Positions 9,600-18,000 of a stretch of 55,482 nucleotides of DNA are shown here, one piece after another. Every line of letters begins with the position of its first letter. The stretch's first letter is position 1. Location of the stretch: the NCBI GenBank assembly GCA_017616675.1, contig JAFZXR010000020.1, forward strand, positions 1 through 55,482, in the 5' to 3' direction. Made by a program: the position numbers and the translations under genes. The notes beneath the pieces are model-generated. The model saw only the letters and a program-made list of their open reading frames with translations. It was not told where the DNA came from and ran no database searches. Source of the DNA: Bacteroidales bacterium. Its GTDB lineage: Bacteria; Bacteroidota; Bacteroidia; Bacteroidales; F082.

Positions 9600-10229
9600 A
9601 TGGCAGACGGTTATTTAGAAAAAAGAATGGAAGAATTCGCTTCGGGTACGAAGAAGACGGTAAAGCATGTCTCATTGGACGCATTATTCGAGAAAAACCG
9701 CAGCTATCGCGGCTATAAGAAAGATTTTGTGGTGACAAACGACATGCTGAGGCGCATCGTAAATGTCAATACCAAGATTGCTTCAGGAAAGAACCAGCAG
9801 GTGCTGCGTTTCAAGCTCGTCACCAAGGGCGACGATGCCGACTTCGTGCTGCAAAACATCAAATTAGGAGGAATGTTGCCAGAGCTGCATCTGCCATATC
9901 AAGGCACTGAGCCTGAGGCGTTTATCATCGTCTGCACATCGGCTCCAGAGACCAAAATCATTGACATCGACTTAGGCATTTCGCTGCAGAGCATGTCGCT
10001 GAAAGCCACCGAGATGGGCCTGAATTGCGTGATGATTTGCGCGTTTAACAAAGTCAACTTAGTCGAACATTTTAGCTTAAAATACGAGCCTTTGGCAATT
10101 CTTGCGGTGGGTAAAGGTGCCGAAAAGATAAAGATTAAACCAATTTCCGTCGAGGAAAGCCGTGCCTATTACCGCATCGACGGCGTGCATTACGTGCCGA
10201 AGGTCAAACTCGACGATATTATCCTTTAG
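9600..10229 (+). CDS. Nitroreductase-family flavoprotein
   Basis: The start at 9600 (MADGYLEKRM, 209 residues) is preferred because AAAGGAG lies just before it; an in-frame ATG at 9582 would be almost leaderless. The sequence matches small single-domain nitroreductases: an N-terminal RSYRGYK segment where FMN-binding Arg/Ser residues lie, a central DLGISLQSMSLKATEMGLN helix typical of the family, and a late LAILAVGKG strand. These enzymes use FMN and NAD(P)H to reduce nitro groups, quinones or flavins; the actual substrate is unknown. It reads away from DUF5686 gene A and converges on DUF5686 gene B, sharing four bases with the stop codon of B. Confidence 0.83.
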   Translation: MADGYLEKRMEEFASGTKKTVKHVSLDALFEKNRSYRGYKKDFVVTNDMLRRIVNVNTKIASGKNQQVLRFKLVTKGDDADFVLQNIKLGGMLPELHLPYQGTEPEAFIIVCTSAPETKIIDIDLGISLQSMSLKATEMGLNCVMICAFNKVNLVEHFSLKYEPLAILAVGKGAEKIKIKPISVEESRAYYRIDGVHYVPKVKLDDIIL

Positions 10230-12784
10230 AATTTCACTCTGAACGAGAAGAAGATGCCCCATTTGTCGACTTCGGGGTGGTCGAGGTAGTTGAAGCGGCG
10301 CACGTAGTCTATCCTCAAGATTCTGAATATGTTAGCTATTCCGATGCCGCCTTCGACGTAAGGCTCTTTTTCGAGTGTATAGGTCTGCATCTCGCCGTCG
10401 GCGTTGGTCGGGAACTTGATGAGCCGCTCATTGCCGTTCAGCGGGTTGCACTGGTCGGAGATTCCGCCCCAGACTGCCTTTAATGTGACGATTTCACGCA
10501 GTTTGAGCTTGCCAATGAGCGGCACTCTGTTGAGCAAGAATCCGTTGAAATTATATTCAAACATTCCCTGAACGTAGTACTGACTCACGAATTCGTAGTA
10601 GTTCATGAGGTTGAAGCCACGGTCGTCGTAGTACATGCCTTGGTTGGCGCGGTGCACGAACATAAGAGGGTGGGGTGCTTCGCCCAGGACAACGCCGCTG
10701 GTGATGTTGAGGTCGGCGACACCGAGCACGCTGAAGAACCAACGTTTGCTGAACATCGCCTGAATCTTATGATATTCGAAGTCGGAGCCCAGATATTTGC
10801 CGCCGTAGCTGTAACCGATAGTCACAACAGGGGCTACCGATCCTGCGAGAGGGTATCGGTACTGATGCAGCTGCTGCACACGTTCGTTGCGGGCGAAGCG
10901 CAGCTGGAAGCCGACGGCGTTGGTGGTAAACGGGTCGTAGAACTTGCCGCCGTTGGTCTCAAACACGAGCTCGCCCAATGGCCGCTGTTCCTCGTATTCA
11001 GCGAAGAGCTTGATGCCTATCTGGCTCTCCGTCTCATAGTCGTACATTACCTTAAACTTGTCGATAAACAGCATCCTGAGATTTGTCTGACGGCTGATGG
11101 AACGGCCCAGACGGTCGTTGTCTTCGTTGAAGTTATAGCCGAAGGTACCCATGCGCGGCACCTGGGTGTTATGCTCGTACGACAGAGTGAGCAGGTTCAT
11201 CGGGAACTCCCACTGGTTGTTGATCTTTTTGTTGAACGAATACATAAACTGCCCGCGGTATTTGAACTTCTCGTCTTTCATACCGTAAGCCACAAAGCCT
11301 TCGAGGAAGATATGTTTATGAAAACGGGTGTTGGTCTTCGCTCCGAAACGCACTCGCCAGCCTTCTATGCCATTGTAACTCAGCATGTTAAATATCGGAC
11401 CGATATCCAATGGACCGCAGTCGTGGTAGTTGTAGCCGAGAATCATGGCAGTACCTGTGACGAGTCGGAACTTCCAGTTTTTCATGAGACGGTCGTTGTC
11501 TTCGGCTATTCGTTTCTCGTGCTCGGAGAGACTGTCGGTACGTTTCTCGTTCCAGTATTCCTCATCGTCGCGATGATCGTAGTAGTTGATGCTGTGCGTC
11601 TTCTCGGGTTTATTCGAATAGAAATCCTCCGGCATCGGCTTATTTATCTCGATATTCGAGAATATGCCGGTACGTTTGCCGTGAATTGCCGCTCCGAGGT
11701 AGAAGATGTCGGCCACAAGGCTGTATTTCGTAGGAATCATCACCGAGTCGACCTTCTTGTATTCCTGTTCGAACATCATCGCCTCGACGAAGTTGGTGCC
11801 CGAGTGTTTAGGGATCTGGAGCTGCACTTTCTTCACCATATACGAGGTATCGTTGGTAATCCAGAGACTTCCGCAGAGACCCATATCCATTTGGTTGGCC
11901 GGCGTGAACGACAGCACTATGCAATTTTCATTCTCATAATTGACAGTGTCGACGATATAAAAATGATAGAAAGTGACTGCTATCGGCGACATCGGGGAGG
12001 TGTATTCGTTGTTAAACAGGCTCACGCTGCGCTGGTACACGTCGACAAAGCCGATCCAGTTGTCGATAACGGTCTCCATCGTGGTAAAATCCATGAATTT
12101 GCTGAACACCACGTCTTTCGAGTCGGTGACCTCTGTTGTCAAAAACTTCGGCTGTCGGCGGTAATACGTCTTCGACAGCGTCTCCACAAAATAGAGCGAG
12201 AGATAGTTGCGGCCTGTGAGCTCCGACGGACGCACGTTGTCGCACACGAAATCGAGGCCTCGCATGTAACGCTTGGCGGCCAGACTGTCGCTGAGGTTCG
12301 ACGGACCGAGTTCCAGCTTGCTGTATTCGTCGTATTGGTAGTAGTCGAAGCCCGTGAGACTGTTTCGTTCGGCGTTTTTCTGCACCTTGCGGATGAGCTC
12401 AACGGCAGGATTTCCACGACGTTTGTATCGTTCTTTGATTTTTCGTTTCGCCTTGATTTCGGCCTTGGGCAGCGTTATCGACACCGACTCCATCTTAGCG
12501 TTGACAGTCTGTGTGGTGAAACGCCTGATTTCCACTGTGTAAGGCTTGTATCCTGCGTATTCGAAGGTCACCTGGTCGAAAATCTTATCCGACTCAAGAC
12601 GATAAAAGCCATCGATGTCGCTGGTAGTGCCAAAAAGCTGACCGTCAACGGTATACGAGATATTTGCGTAGGGAAGTGTCTCGCCGGTCTCAATATCAAC
12701 AACCTTGCCTTTCACAACGGTCTGTTGCGAAAAAGCCGCTAAGTATGTTAGCAGAAGCGATATGACAAGAAGGCACTTTTTCAT
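10226..12784 (-). CDS. DUF5686 protein with carboxypeptidase-regulatory-like domain (paralogue B)
   Basis: An 852-residue paralogue of the 7163-9526 product. Residues 1-19 form a signal peptide ending AAFSQ. A carboxypeptidase-regulatory-like domain follows (VVKGKVVDIETGETLPYANI). The shared DUF5686 features include a basic stretch before RRGNPAVELIRK, matching RRRNNPEML in paralogue A, and a C-terminal barrel-like region ending in Phe (FFSFRVKF). It starts three bases after the glmS stop, so it is translated from the glmS transcript. Linkage to glmS suggests a cell-envelope role, but the function is unknown. The plus strand of this gene carries a 700-codon open frame (10640-12742), judged a shadow. 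Confidence 0.85.
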   Translation of the reverse strand: MKKCLLVISLLLTYLAAFSQQTVVKGKVVDIETGETLPYANISYTVDGQLFGTTSDIDGFYRLESDKIFDQVTFEYAGYKPYTVEIRRFTTQTVNAKMESVSITLPKAEIKAKRKIKERYKRRGNPAVELIRKVQKNAERNSLTGFDYYQYDEYSKLELGPSNLSDSLAAKRYMRGLDFVCDNVRPSELTGRNYLSLYFVETLSKTYYRRQPKFLTTEVTDSKDVVFSKFMDFTTMETVIDNWIGFVDVYQRSVSLFNNEYTSPMSPIAVTFYHFYIVDTVNYENENCIVLSFTPANQMDMGLCGSLWITNDTSYMVKKVQLQIPKHSGTNFVEAMMFEQEYKKVDSVMIPTKYSLVADIFYLGAAIHGKRTGIFSNIEINKPMPEDFYSNKPEKTHSINYYDHRDDEEYWNEKRTDSLSEHEKRIAEDNDRLMKNWKFRLVTGTAMILGYNYHDCGPLDIGPIFNMLSYNGIEGWRVRFGAKTNTRFHKHIFLEGFVAYGMKDEKFKYRGQFMYSFNKKINNQWEFPMNLLTLSYEHNTQVPRMGTFGYNFNEDNDRLGRSISRQTNLRMLFIDKFKVMYDYETESQIGIKLFAEYEEQRPLGELVFETNGGKFYDPFTTNAVGFQLRFARNERVQQLHQYRYPLAGSVAPVVTIGYSYGGKYLGSDFEYHKIQAMFSKRWFFSVLGVADLNITSGVVLGEAPHPLMFVHRANQGMYYDDRGFNLMNYYEFVSQYYVQGMFEYNFNGFLLNRVPLIGKLKLREIVTLKAVWGGISDQCNPLNGNERLIKFPTNADGEMQTYTLEKEPYVEGGIGIANIFRILRIDYVRRFNYLDHPEVDKWGIFFSFRVKF

Positions 12785-12787
12785 TCA

Positions 12788-14632
12788 CTATTCGACGGTG
12801 ACTGACTTTGCGAGGTTACGGGGCTGGTCGACGTTACATCCGCGTAGCACTGCGATGTAATAGGCGAGGAGCTGCAGCGGGATGGTAGCCAGCAAAGGAG
12901 CGTAGGTGCATTCTGTGTCAGGAATTTCGATGACGTAGTCCGACATCTCTTTCACCAAGACGTCGCCTTCGGTCACCACGCTGATGATCTTGCCGTGACG
13001 GGCCTTGACCTCCTGGACGTTAGAGACGACTTTTTCATAAGTCGACTTGTTAGTTGCGATGAATATAACTGGCATGTCTTTGTCTATCAATGCGATAGGA
13101 CCATGTTTCATCTCGGCTGCAGGATATCCTTCGGCGTGGATATATGAAATCTCTTTCAGCTTGAGGGCGCCTTCGAGAGCCACTGGGAAGTTCTGCAAAC
13201 GGCCGAGATATATGGCGTTGTGACAGTCTTTCATCTCGTTGGCGATGTCTTTCACAATGGCGCTGCGTTCAAGAGTTGTCTGAATCTTATCCGGGATAAG
13301 GTCGAGTTCGTGGATGAGCTCCATGATTCTCTTCTTCGGCAGATGTCCGTTGAGTTCGGCCAGACGGATGGCCATCATCGTCAGGACGGCGACTTGCGCT
13401 GTGAATGCTTTTGTCGACGCGACGCCTATCTCCGGACCTGCGTGGGTGTAGATGCCCGCGTCGGTGGCACGTGAGATTGATGAGCCGATGACGTTGCAGA
13501 TGCCGAGCACCGTGGCGCCTTTTTTCTTTGCGATGTCGATAGCAGCGAGGGTGTCGGCCGTCTCACCCGACTGCGAGATGGCGATGACCACGTCGTCGGG
13601 GTAGATGACAGGCTCACGATACCGGAACTCCGAGGCGTATTCCACCTTCACACGGATTCCGGCGTGCACCTCGATGAGGTAGCTGCCCACGAGAGCGGCG
13701 TGCCACGACGTTCCGCATGCCACGATGATGATGTTACGTGCGTTGAGCAGCTTTTTCTCGTAGTCGAAGATGCCGCCGAGGGTGATGGTGCCCAAGTCGG
13801 CGTGCAGACGGCCGCGCATGGTGTCGCGCACAGTGGTGGGTTGCTCGTAGATCTCCTTCAGCATGAAGTGGTCGAAGCCGCCTTTCTCTATCGACTCGAG
13901 GTTGAGCTTAAGCTCTTGAATATAAGGTGTCATCTCCACGTCGTCGATGGTCTTGAGGTGCAGCTCTTCGCCGAGTTTCACCTTCACAACCTCTTCATTT
14001 TCAATATAAACCACCTGCGATGTCATGCCTACGATAGGGGTGGCATCGGAGGCGATGAAAAACTCGTCTTTGCCAATGCCGATAACCATCGGGCTGCCTT
14101 TACGCGCTGCTATCAAGGTGTCGGGATGACCTTTTTCGATGATGACGATGGCGTAGGCTCCGTTGACGTGATTCAAAGCAATGCGCGTGGCCTCGAAGAG
14201 GTCGACTTTCTGCGTAAGCTGAACGTCTTCGATGAGATTCACCAAAACCTCAGTATCTGTTGATGATTTGAACTTATAGCCACGATTCTCGAGCTCTTTC
14301 TTAATGGTGAGATAATTCTCGATGATGCCGTTATGAATCAGGGCCAAGTTGCCCGAGCGCGACAGGTGCGGATGTGCGTTGATGTCGTTAGGCTCGCCGT
14401 GTGTCGCCCAGCGTGTGTGGGCTATTCCGATATGTCCGCTGACATCTTTTCCCGATGCAAACGACTCCAAATCAGACACTTTGCCTTTTGTTTTATAGAC
14501 ATTAAGTTCGTTTTTCGCGTTAAGCAGAGCCACTCCGGCGCTGTCGTAACCACGATATTCAAGGCGTTTCAAACCATTAATTAAAATAGGGTAGGCGTCC
14601 TTATTGCCGATATACGCTACAATTCCGCACAT
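12788..14632 (-). CDS. glmS: Glutamine--fructose-6-phosphate aminotransferase (isomerizing)
   Basis: 614 residues, the usual length. It begins MCGIVAYIG, which gives the N-terminal nucleophile Cys of the glutaminase domain after removal of Met. The motif RLEYRGYDSAG and the HTRWATHG segment are present. From about residue 290 two SIS domains follow, with ACGTSWHA, SQSGETADT and the AEGYPAAEMKHGPIALID segment; the C-terminus NLAKSVTVE is the conserved family end. The enzyme makes glucosamine 6-phosphate for peptidoglycan and LPS. It is the first gene of a two-gene unit with DUF5686 gene B. No glmS-ribozyme-like leader was recognised; such ribozymes are known mainly from Firmicutes. Confidence 0.98.
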   Translation of the reverse strand: MCGIVAYIGNKDAYPILINGLKRLEYRGYDSAGVALLNAKNELNVYKTKGKVSDLESFASGKDVSGHIGIAHTRWATHGEPNDINAHPHLSRSGNLALIHNGIIENYLTIKKELENRGYKFKSSTDTEVLVNLIEDVQLTQKVDLFEATRIALNHVNGAYAIVIIEKGHPDTLIAARKGSPMVIGIGKDEFFIASDATPIVGMTSQVVYIENEEVVKVKLGEELHLKTIDDVEMTPYIQELKLNLESIEKGGFDHFMLKEIYEQPTTVRDTMRGRLHADLGTITLGGIFDYEKKLLNARNIIIVACGTSWHAALVGSYLIEVHAGIRVKVEYASEFRYREPVIYPDDVVIAISQSGETADTLAAIDIAKKKGATVLGICNVIGSSISRATDAGIYTHAGPEIGVASTKAFTAQVAVLTMMAIRLAELNGHLPKKRIMELIHELDLIPDKIQTTLERSAIVKDIANEMKDCHNAIYLGRLQNFPVALEGALKLKEISYIHAEGYPAAEMKHGPIALIDKDMPVIFIATNKSTYEKVVSNVQEVKARHGKIISVVTEGDVLVKEMSDYVIEIPDTECTYAPLLATIPLQLLAYYIAVLRGCNVDQPRNLAKSVTVE

Positions 14633-14687
14633 TTTTATTTAAAATTTAAGATTTAAAAATTCCAATACTAAATATTTTTCCAAGTTG

Positions 14688-14695
14688 CAAATATA
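14688..14695 (-). promoter_or_regulatory. Promoter of glmS
   Basis: Minus strand reads TATATTTG followed by CA, about 55 bases before the glmS start. It is divergent from the hdr-like operon promoter. Confidence 0.65.
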
Positions 14696-14777
14696 ATTTT
14701 TTCTGAAATACAATTCTAAAAAATGACAAAAAATAGTAAAATTTTTTACTAATTTGGTTTTGAAATCAAAATTTTGC

Positions 14778-14785
14778 TATTTTTG
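14778..14785 (+). promoter_or_regulatory. Promoter of the heterodisulfide-reductase-like operon
   Basis: TATTTTTG followed by CA, 43 bases before the ATG at 14829, with TTTTG about 20 bases further upstream as a possible -33 element. Confidence 0.7.
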
Positions 14786-14828
14786 CACAATATTTGTAAA
14801 ACGATTTACTATAAACTGATTTACTTTT

Positions 14829-15542
14829 ATGGATTATAGGTTTAAAGGACATCTTGTAGAGGAATTATATAAGGATTACAGGATAAAAGAGGGAATGAAG
14901 GCATGTATGAACTGCGGCGTCTGCACGGCTGTTTGTCCCGCAGCGGAATTTTACAAATACAATCCGAAGAACATAGTAAACATCGTGGCGCGTAAAGACG
15001 AGCAGGAGCTTGAAGATCTGCTGAAAAGCGACACCATTTGGTACTGCGGCGAGTGCATGTCGTGTGTGACACGCTGTCCGCGAGCCAACGCTCCAGGCCT
15101 TGTGATCATGTCGTTGCGTAAGCTCTCGATGCGAAGCGGACTGTATATGCTTTCAGAAAAAGGAAAACAGCAGTATGTGGTGGTTAAAGACTTGTGTTCC
15201 AATATCTTAAACTACGGCTATTGCGTCTATCCGCGCACTTTCGAATACGAGACTCATAAGGAATTCGGTCCGGTAGGCAAGTGGATCAACGATAATCTCG
15301 ACGACCTGCATGCCCGTATGGGCTCGAACCTCGACGGCGACGGTCCGGGCGGACTGCGTAAGATTCCGAAGGAGAGTCTCGACCAGCTGAAAAATATCTT
15401 CGACGTGACAGGTGCCACCGAGCTTATGGAACAGGTTTTTGCTGACGCTCACGAAGAAGCGGTTAAGGAAAACCTCAGCGATGAAGAGTATTTCATGAAG
15501 GTTTACACCGAAAACGACTGGGAAAAACATTTGAATCATTAA
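14829..15542 (+). CDS. HdrC-like 4Fe-4S dicluster protein
   Basis: 237 residues. Two CX2CX2CX3C cluster motifs occur at Cys26/29/32/36 (CMNCGVCTAVC) and Cys73/76/79/83 (CGECMSCVTRC), spaced as in heterodisulfide reductase subunit C. No signal peptide or membrane helix is seen, so it should be a cytoplasmic electron carrier. The extra 140 residues after the clusters are longer than in minimal HdrC proteins and are acidic. It is the first gene of a five-gene operon with HdrB-, HdrA-, second HdrC- and HdrDE-like products. Its partner for electron entry cannot be read from the sequence. Confidence 0.85.
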   Translation: MDYRFKGHLVEELYKDYRIKEGMKACMNCGVCTAVCPAAEFYKYNPKNIVNIVARKDEQELEDLLKSDTIWYCGECMSCVTRCPRANAPGLVIMSLRKLSMRSGLYMLSEKGKQQYVVVKDLCSNILNYGYCVYPRTFEYETHKEFGPVGKWINDNLDDLHARMGSNLDGDGPGGLRKIPKESLDQLKNIFDVTGATELMEQVFADAHEEAVKENLSDEEYFMKVYTENDWEKHLNH

Positions 15543-15555
15543 ATTGTTAATTATT

Positions 15556-15583
15556 AAATCTTTGAATTATAAATCTTTGAATT
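15556..15583 (+). repeat. Direct repeat AAATCTTTGAATT, two copies
   Basis: Copies at 15556-15568 and 15571-15583 fill the 49-base gap between the first and second hdr-like genes. Each contains AATCTTTG, one base off the promoter consensus, so a weak internal promoter is possible. Confidence 0.4.
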
Positions 15584-15591
15584 TTTAAATA

Positions 15592-16662
15592 ATGATAGTT
15601 GAAGGAAAACAGAAGATTTGGGCTGATTATCAGAAAGATATTCCCGATGACCATTATTTTTATGTGAGAAGCTGCATCCGTCAGGCGTTTTTCCCTGGCT
15701 CGGAGGTGACTTTTCTGGACATCACAAGGAATAAACTTGGAAAAGATTTTTACGAGAACCCATATCATACAACATGCGGCGGCATTGCCTATCACAGCGA
15801 CACCATCCCGCAGGAGACGGCCATGACCATCATCGCGCGACAGTTTGCGCTGATGCATGAAAGCGGCTACGAAAACTACGTCTGCTCTTGCATCACCTCA
15901 TTTGGATGCTACACCGAGACGCTCGAGACCTGGCATGAGTTTCCGGAGCTGGAGGCCAAGATCCGCCAGTATCTCTGGGATTCGTGCAAGAAAGAGTTCG
16001 CCAAGCCGAAATATCTCGCTCACGCCAGCGACATCATCTATAAATTCAGATTTGACATCGCAAAGCAGATGAAGTTCCCGCTCGTGAACGTCAAGACCGG
16101 CAAGCCTTTGAAGTGCGTCGAGCACATCGGCTGCCACTATTCGAAGATGTTCCCGTCGAAGGGCTTCGGTGGCGCTGAATATCCGCACGTGCTCGTTGGA
16201 ATGATTGAGGCATGGGGCGGCGAGGTCGTCGATTATCCTGAACGCCGTCACTGCTGCGGATTCGGATTCCGCCAGTATTTCGTGCAGGCCGATAGAGGAT
16301 ATTCGATGTCGAACACTCATAAGAAATTCGAGTCGATGGAGCCTTACGAGCCCGATCTGATCATCACCAACTGTCCGGGATGCCCTTATTTCCTCGACAG
16401 ATGGCAATATGTCATCGCTGAGCAGACAGGCAAGACCTACGGCAAGGACGGCTATGGCATTCCTGCTTTGACCTATGAGGAAGTGGCAGGTTTGGTGATG
16501 GGGTACGACCCGTGGGACCTCGGACTTCAGATGCACCAAGTAGCTATCGAGCCGTTGCTCGAAAAGATGGGAATTCCTTACGACCCGAAGAAAAAATATC
16601 AGGGCTTGAACGGCAAAGACCTCGGTCAGCCGATGTGCCCGTCGTGTATTAAATCAGTTTGA
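15592..16662 (+). CDS. HdrB-like CCG-domain protein
   Basis: 356 residues with two CCG (DUF224) regions, as in HdrB. The second is canonical: CVEHIGC, then HCCGFG, then NCPGCP. The first is altered: Cys28, then TCGG at 61-64 where CCG is expected, then CSCITSFGC at 98-106. In characterised HdrB the two CCG motifs bind non-cubane [4Fe-4S] clusters that split the heterodisulfide. The C-terminus has a further CPSC. No membrane segments are seen. It is followed after 13 bases by the HdrA-like gene. Loss of one Cys in the first motif suggests that site may bind a different cluster or none. PGAP-type names for this family mention CoB-CoM, but Bacteroidales make neither thiol, so the real substrate is unknown. 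Confidence 0.85.
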   Translation: MIVEGKQKIWADYQKDIPDDHYFYVRSCIRQAFFPGSEVTFLDITRNKLGKDFYENPYHTTCGGIAYHSDTIPQETAMTIIARQFALMHESGYENYVCSCITSFGCYTETLETWHEFPELEAKIRQYLWDSCKKEFAKPKYLAHASDIIYKFRFDIAKQMKFPLVNVKTGKPLKCVEHIGCHYSKMFPSKGFGGAEYPHVLVGMIEAWGGEVVDYPERRHCCGFGFRQYFVQADRGYSMSNTHKKFESMEPYEPDLIITNCPGCPYFLDRWQYVIAEQTGKTYGKDGYGIPALTYEEVAGLVMGYDPWDLGLQMHQVAIEPLLEKMGIPYDPKKKYQGLNGKDLGQPMCPSCIKSV

Positions 16663-16675
16663 TTATCAAGAAGTT

Positions 16676-17686
16676 ATGAAAGAGAATATATTGATTATCG
16701 GCGGCGGAGCCGCCGGAATGGAAGCCGCCACACAGCTGCAGAAGCTCGGGCTGAATCCTATAATTGTTGAAAAGAGTGAGAAACTCGGCGGTCATATCGC
16801 ACAGTGGGACCGCTTGTTCCCTGCGTTTCATCCTGCCAAAGACGTAGTGGAGCAGATGCTCAACAACGTGAAAGGCGTGGATGTGCGTTTAAACACTGAA
16901 GTGACTGACATTCAGCGTGATAACAATGGTTTTCATGCCGTTTTAAGCAACAAAGAGACCATCGACGCCAAGGCAGTGATTCTGGCGACTGGTTTTGACC
17001 TTTTCAAGGCCGAGAGAAAGCAGGAATACGGCTATGGCATTTATAATAATGTGATAACAAGCCTCGAACTCGAGAAGTTTTTCCGCACAGGCAAGGACGA
17101 GCGCATCAACAGCCCGAAGAAGATCGGTTTCGTGCATTGCGTGGGTGCCCGCGACGTGAAGGTAGGCAACACTTATTGCTCGAAGGTGTGCTGCACCACT
17201 GCTCTGAAGCAGGCCTGCGAGATGAAGGAAGTGTTCCCTGATGCTGAGGTTTACACGTTTTACATGGATCTGAGAATGTTCGGTCCAGGGTATGAAGATT
17301 TGTATCTTAAGACCCAGAAAGACTTCGACGTGAAATGCATCCGCGGTCGTGTCTGCGAGGTATCGGAAGACATGGACGGACGCTTGGTCATCAAAGCTGA
17401 AGACACCTTGTTCGGCAAGCCTCTGAAGATGACTCTCGACCTTCTCGTGTTGATGTGCAGCATGGAGAAAGCCAAGAGCATCGACGCCATCCAGCAGAAG
17501 CTCGGCGTTGCCAACAACAGCGACGGTTTCATGCAGAATAAAGATATGTATCTCGGAATGAACGACAGCAAGCAGGACGGCGTCTTCGTTGCCGGCACCT
17601 GCACCGCTCCGAAGTCATTGCCCGACACCATAGGCGAGGCCCGCTCGGTAGCCGTGGAAGTGTTTAACTACATAAACAACAAGTAG
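16676..17686 (+). CDS. HdrA-like FAD iron-sulfur protein (short form)
   Basis: 336 residues, about half the length of methanogen HdrA. The FAD/dinucleotide motif IIGGGAAGMEAA lies at 7-18 and a second ATGFD motif at about 104. Cys155, Cys168, Cys172 and Cys173 (C-x12-C-x3-CC) match the spacing of the HdrA core [4Fe-4S] cluster. The C-terminal FAD motif VAGTCTAPKSLPDTIGEARS is intact. The N-terminal and C-terminal ferredoxin domains of full-length HdrA are absent, as in QmoA-type proteins. In HdrA-type complexes this flavin passes or bifurcates electrons between two carriers. The two-base gap to the small HdrC-like gene suggests translational coupling and a stable complex. No hydrogenase or formate dehydrogenase subunits lie next to it. 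Confidence 0.87.
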   Translation: MKENILIIGGGAAGMEAATQLQKLGLNPIIVEKSEKLGGHIAQWDRLFPAFHPAKDVVEQMLNNVKGVDVRLNTEVTDIQRDNNGFHAVLSNKETIDAKAVILATGFDLFKAERKQEYGYGIYNNVITSLELEKFFRTGKDERINSPKKIGFVHCVGARDVKVGNTYCSKVCCTTALKQACEMKEVFPDAEVYTFYMDLRMFGPGYEDLYLKTQKDFDVKCIRGRVCEVSEDMDGRLVIKAEDTLFGKPLKMTLDLLVLMCSMEKAKSIDAIQQKLGVANNSDGFMQNKDMYLGMNDSKQDGVFVAGTCTAPKSLPDTIGEARSVAVEVFNYINNK

Positions 17687-17688
17687 TT

Positions 17689-18000
17689 ATGGATTTCGGA
17701 TTCTGTTTATCACCCAGCTCGCACGTCAAGATGGATACCGTCGACCTCACGACGTTCAACCGTCTGAAGGAGACCAACCCCGACGTCAACACCTGCATCG
17801 CATGTGGTTCATGCACAGCGACTTGCACCGCGGGCAACTTCACCGAGATGAGCTTCCGCCGACTCCTGCTGATGCTTCAGAGAGGCAGGGAAGACGAAGC
17901 CAAGAAAATGATTCAACGTTGCATGCTCTGCGGCAAATGCACCCTGGTGTGTCCGCGCGGCATCAACATTCGTAAGATTTTGTTAGACATTACACGATGA
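17689..18000 (+). CDS. Small HdrC-like 4Fe-4S dicluster protein
   Basis: 103 residues with two CX2CX2CX3C motifs (CIACGSCTATC and CMLCGKCTLVC), separated by the RRLLLMLQRG helix typical of HdrC. It is the second HdrC-like protein of the operon and shorter than the first. The start is ATG at 17689, two bases after the hdrA-like stop. The last four bases (ATGA) overlap the start of the membrane gene, implying coupled translation. It probably carries electrons between the HdrA flavoprotein and the membrane subunit. Confidence 0.85.
   Translation: MDFGFCLSPSSHVKMDTVDLTTFNRLKETNPDVNTCIACGSCTATCTAGNFTEMSFRRLLLMLQRGREDEAKKMIQRCMLCGKCTLVCPRGINIRKILLDITR

Noticed and set aside
10640..12742. A 700-codon open frame on the plus strand
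   Set aside because: It is antisense to DUF5686 gene B, which has a signal peptide, recognised domains and a fitting position after glmS. The plus-strand product has no recognisable family, is rich in His and Val, and has no promoter.
14633..14828. glmS ribozyme or riboswitch before glmS
   Set aside because: The leader is short and AT-rich, without the ribozyme core, and such ribozymes are not expected in this phylum.
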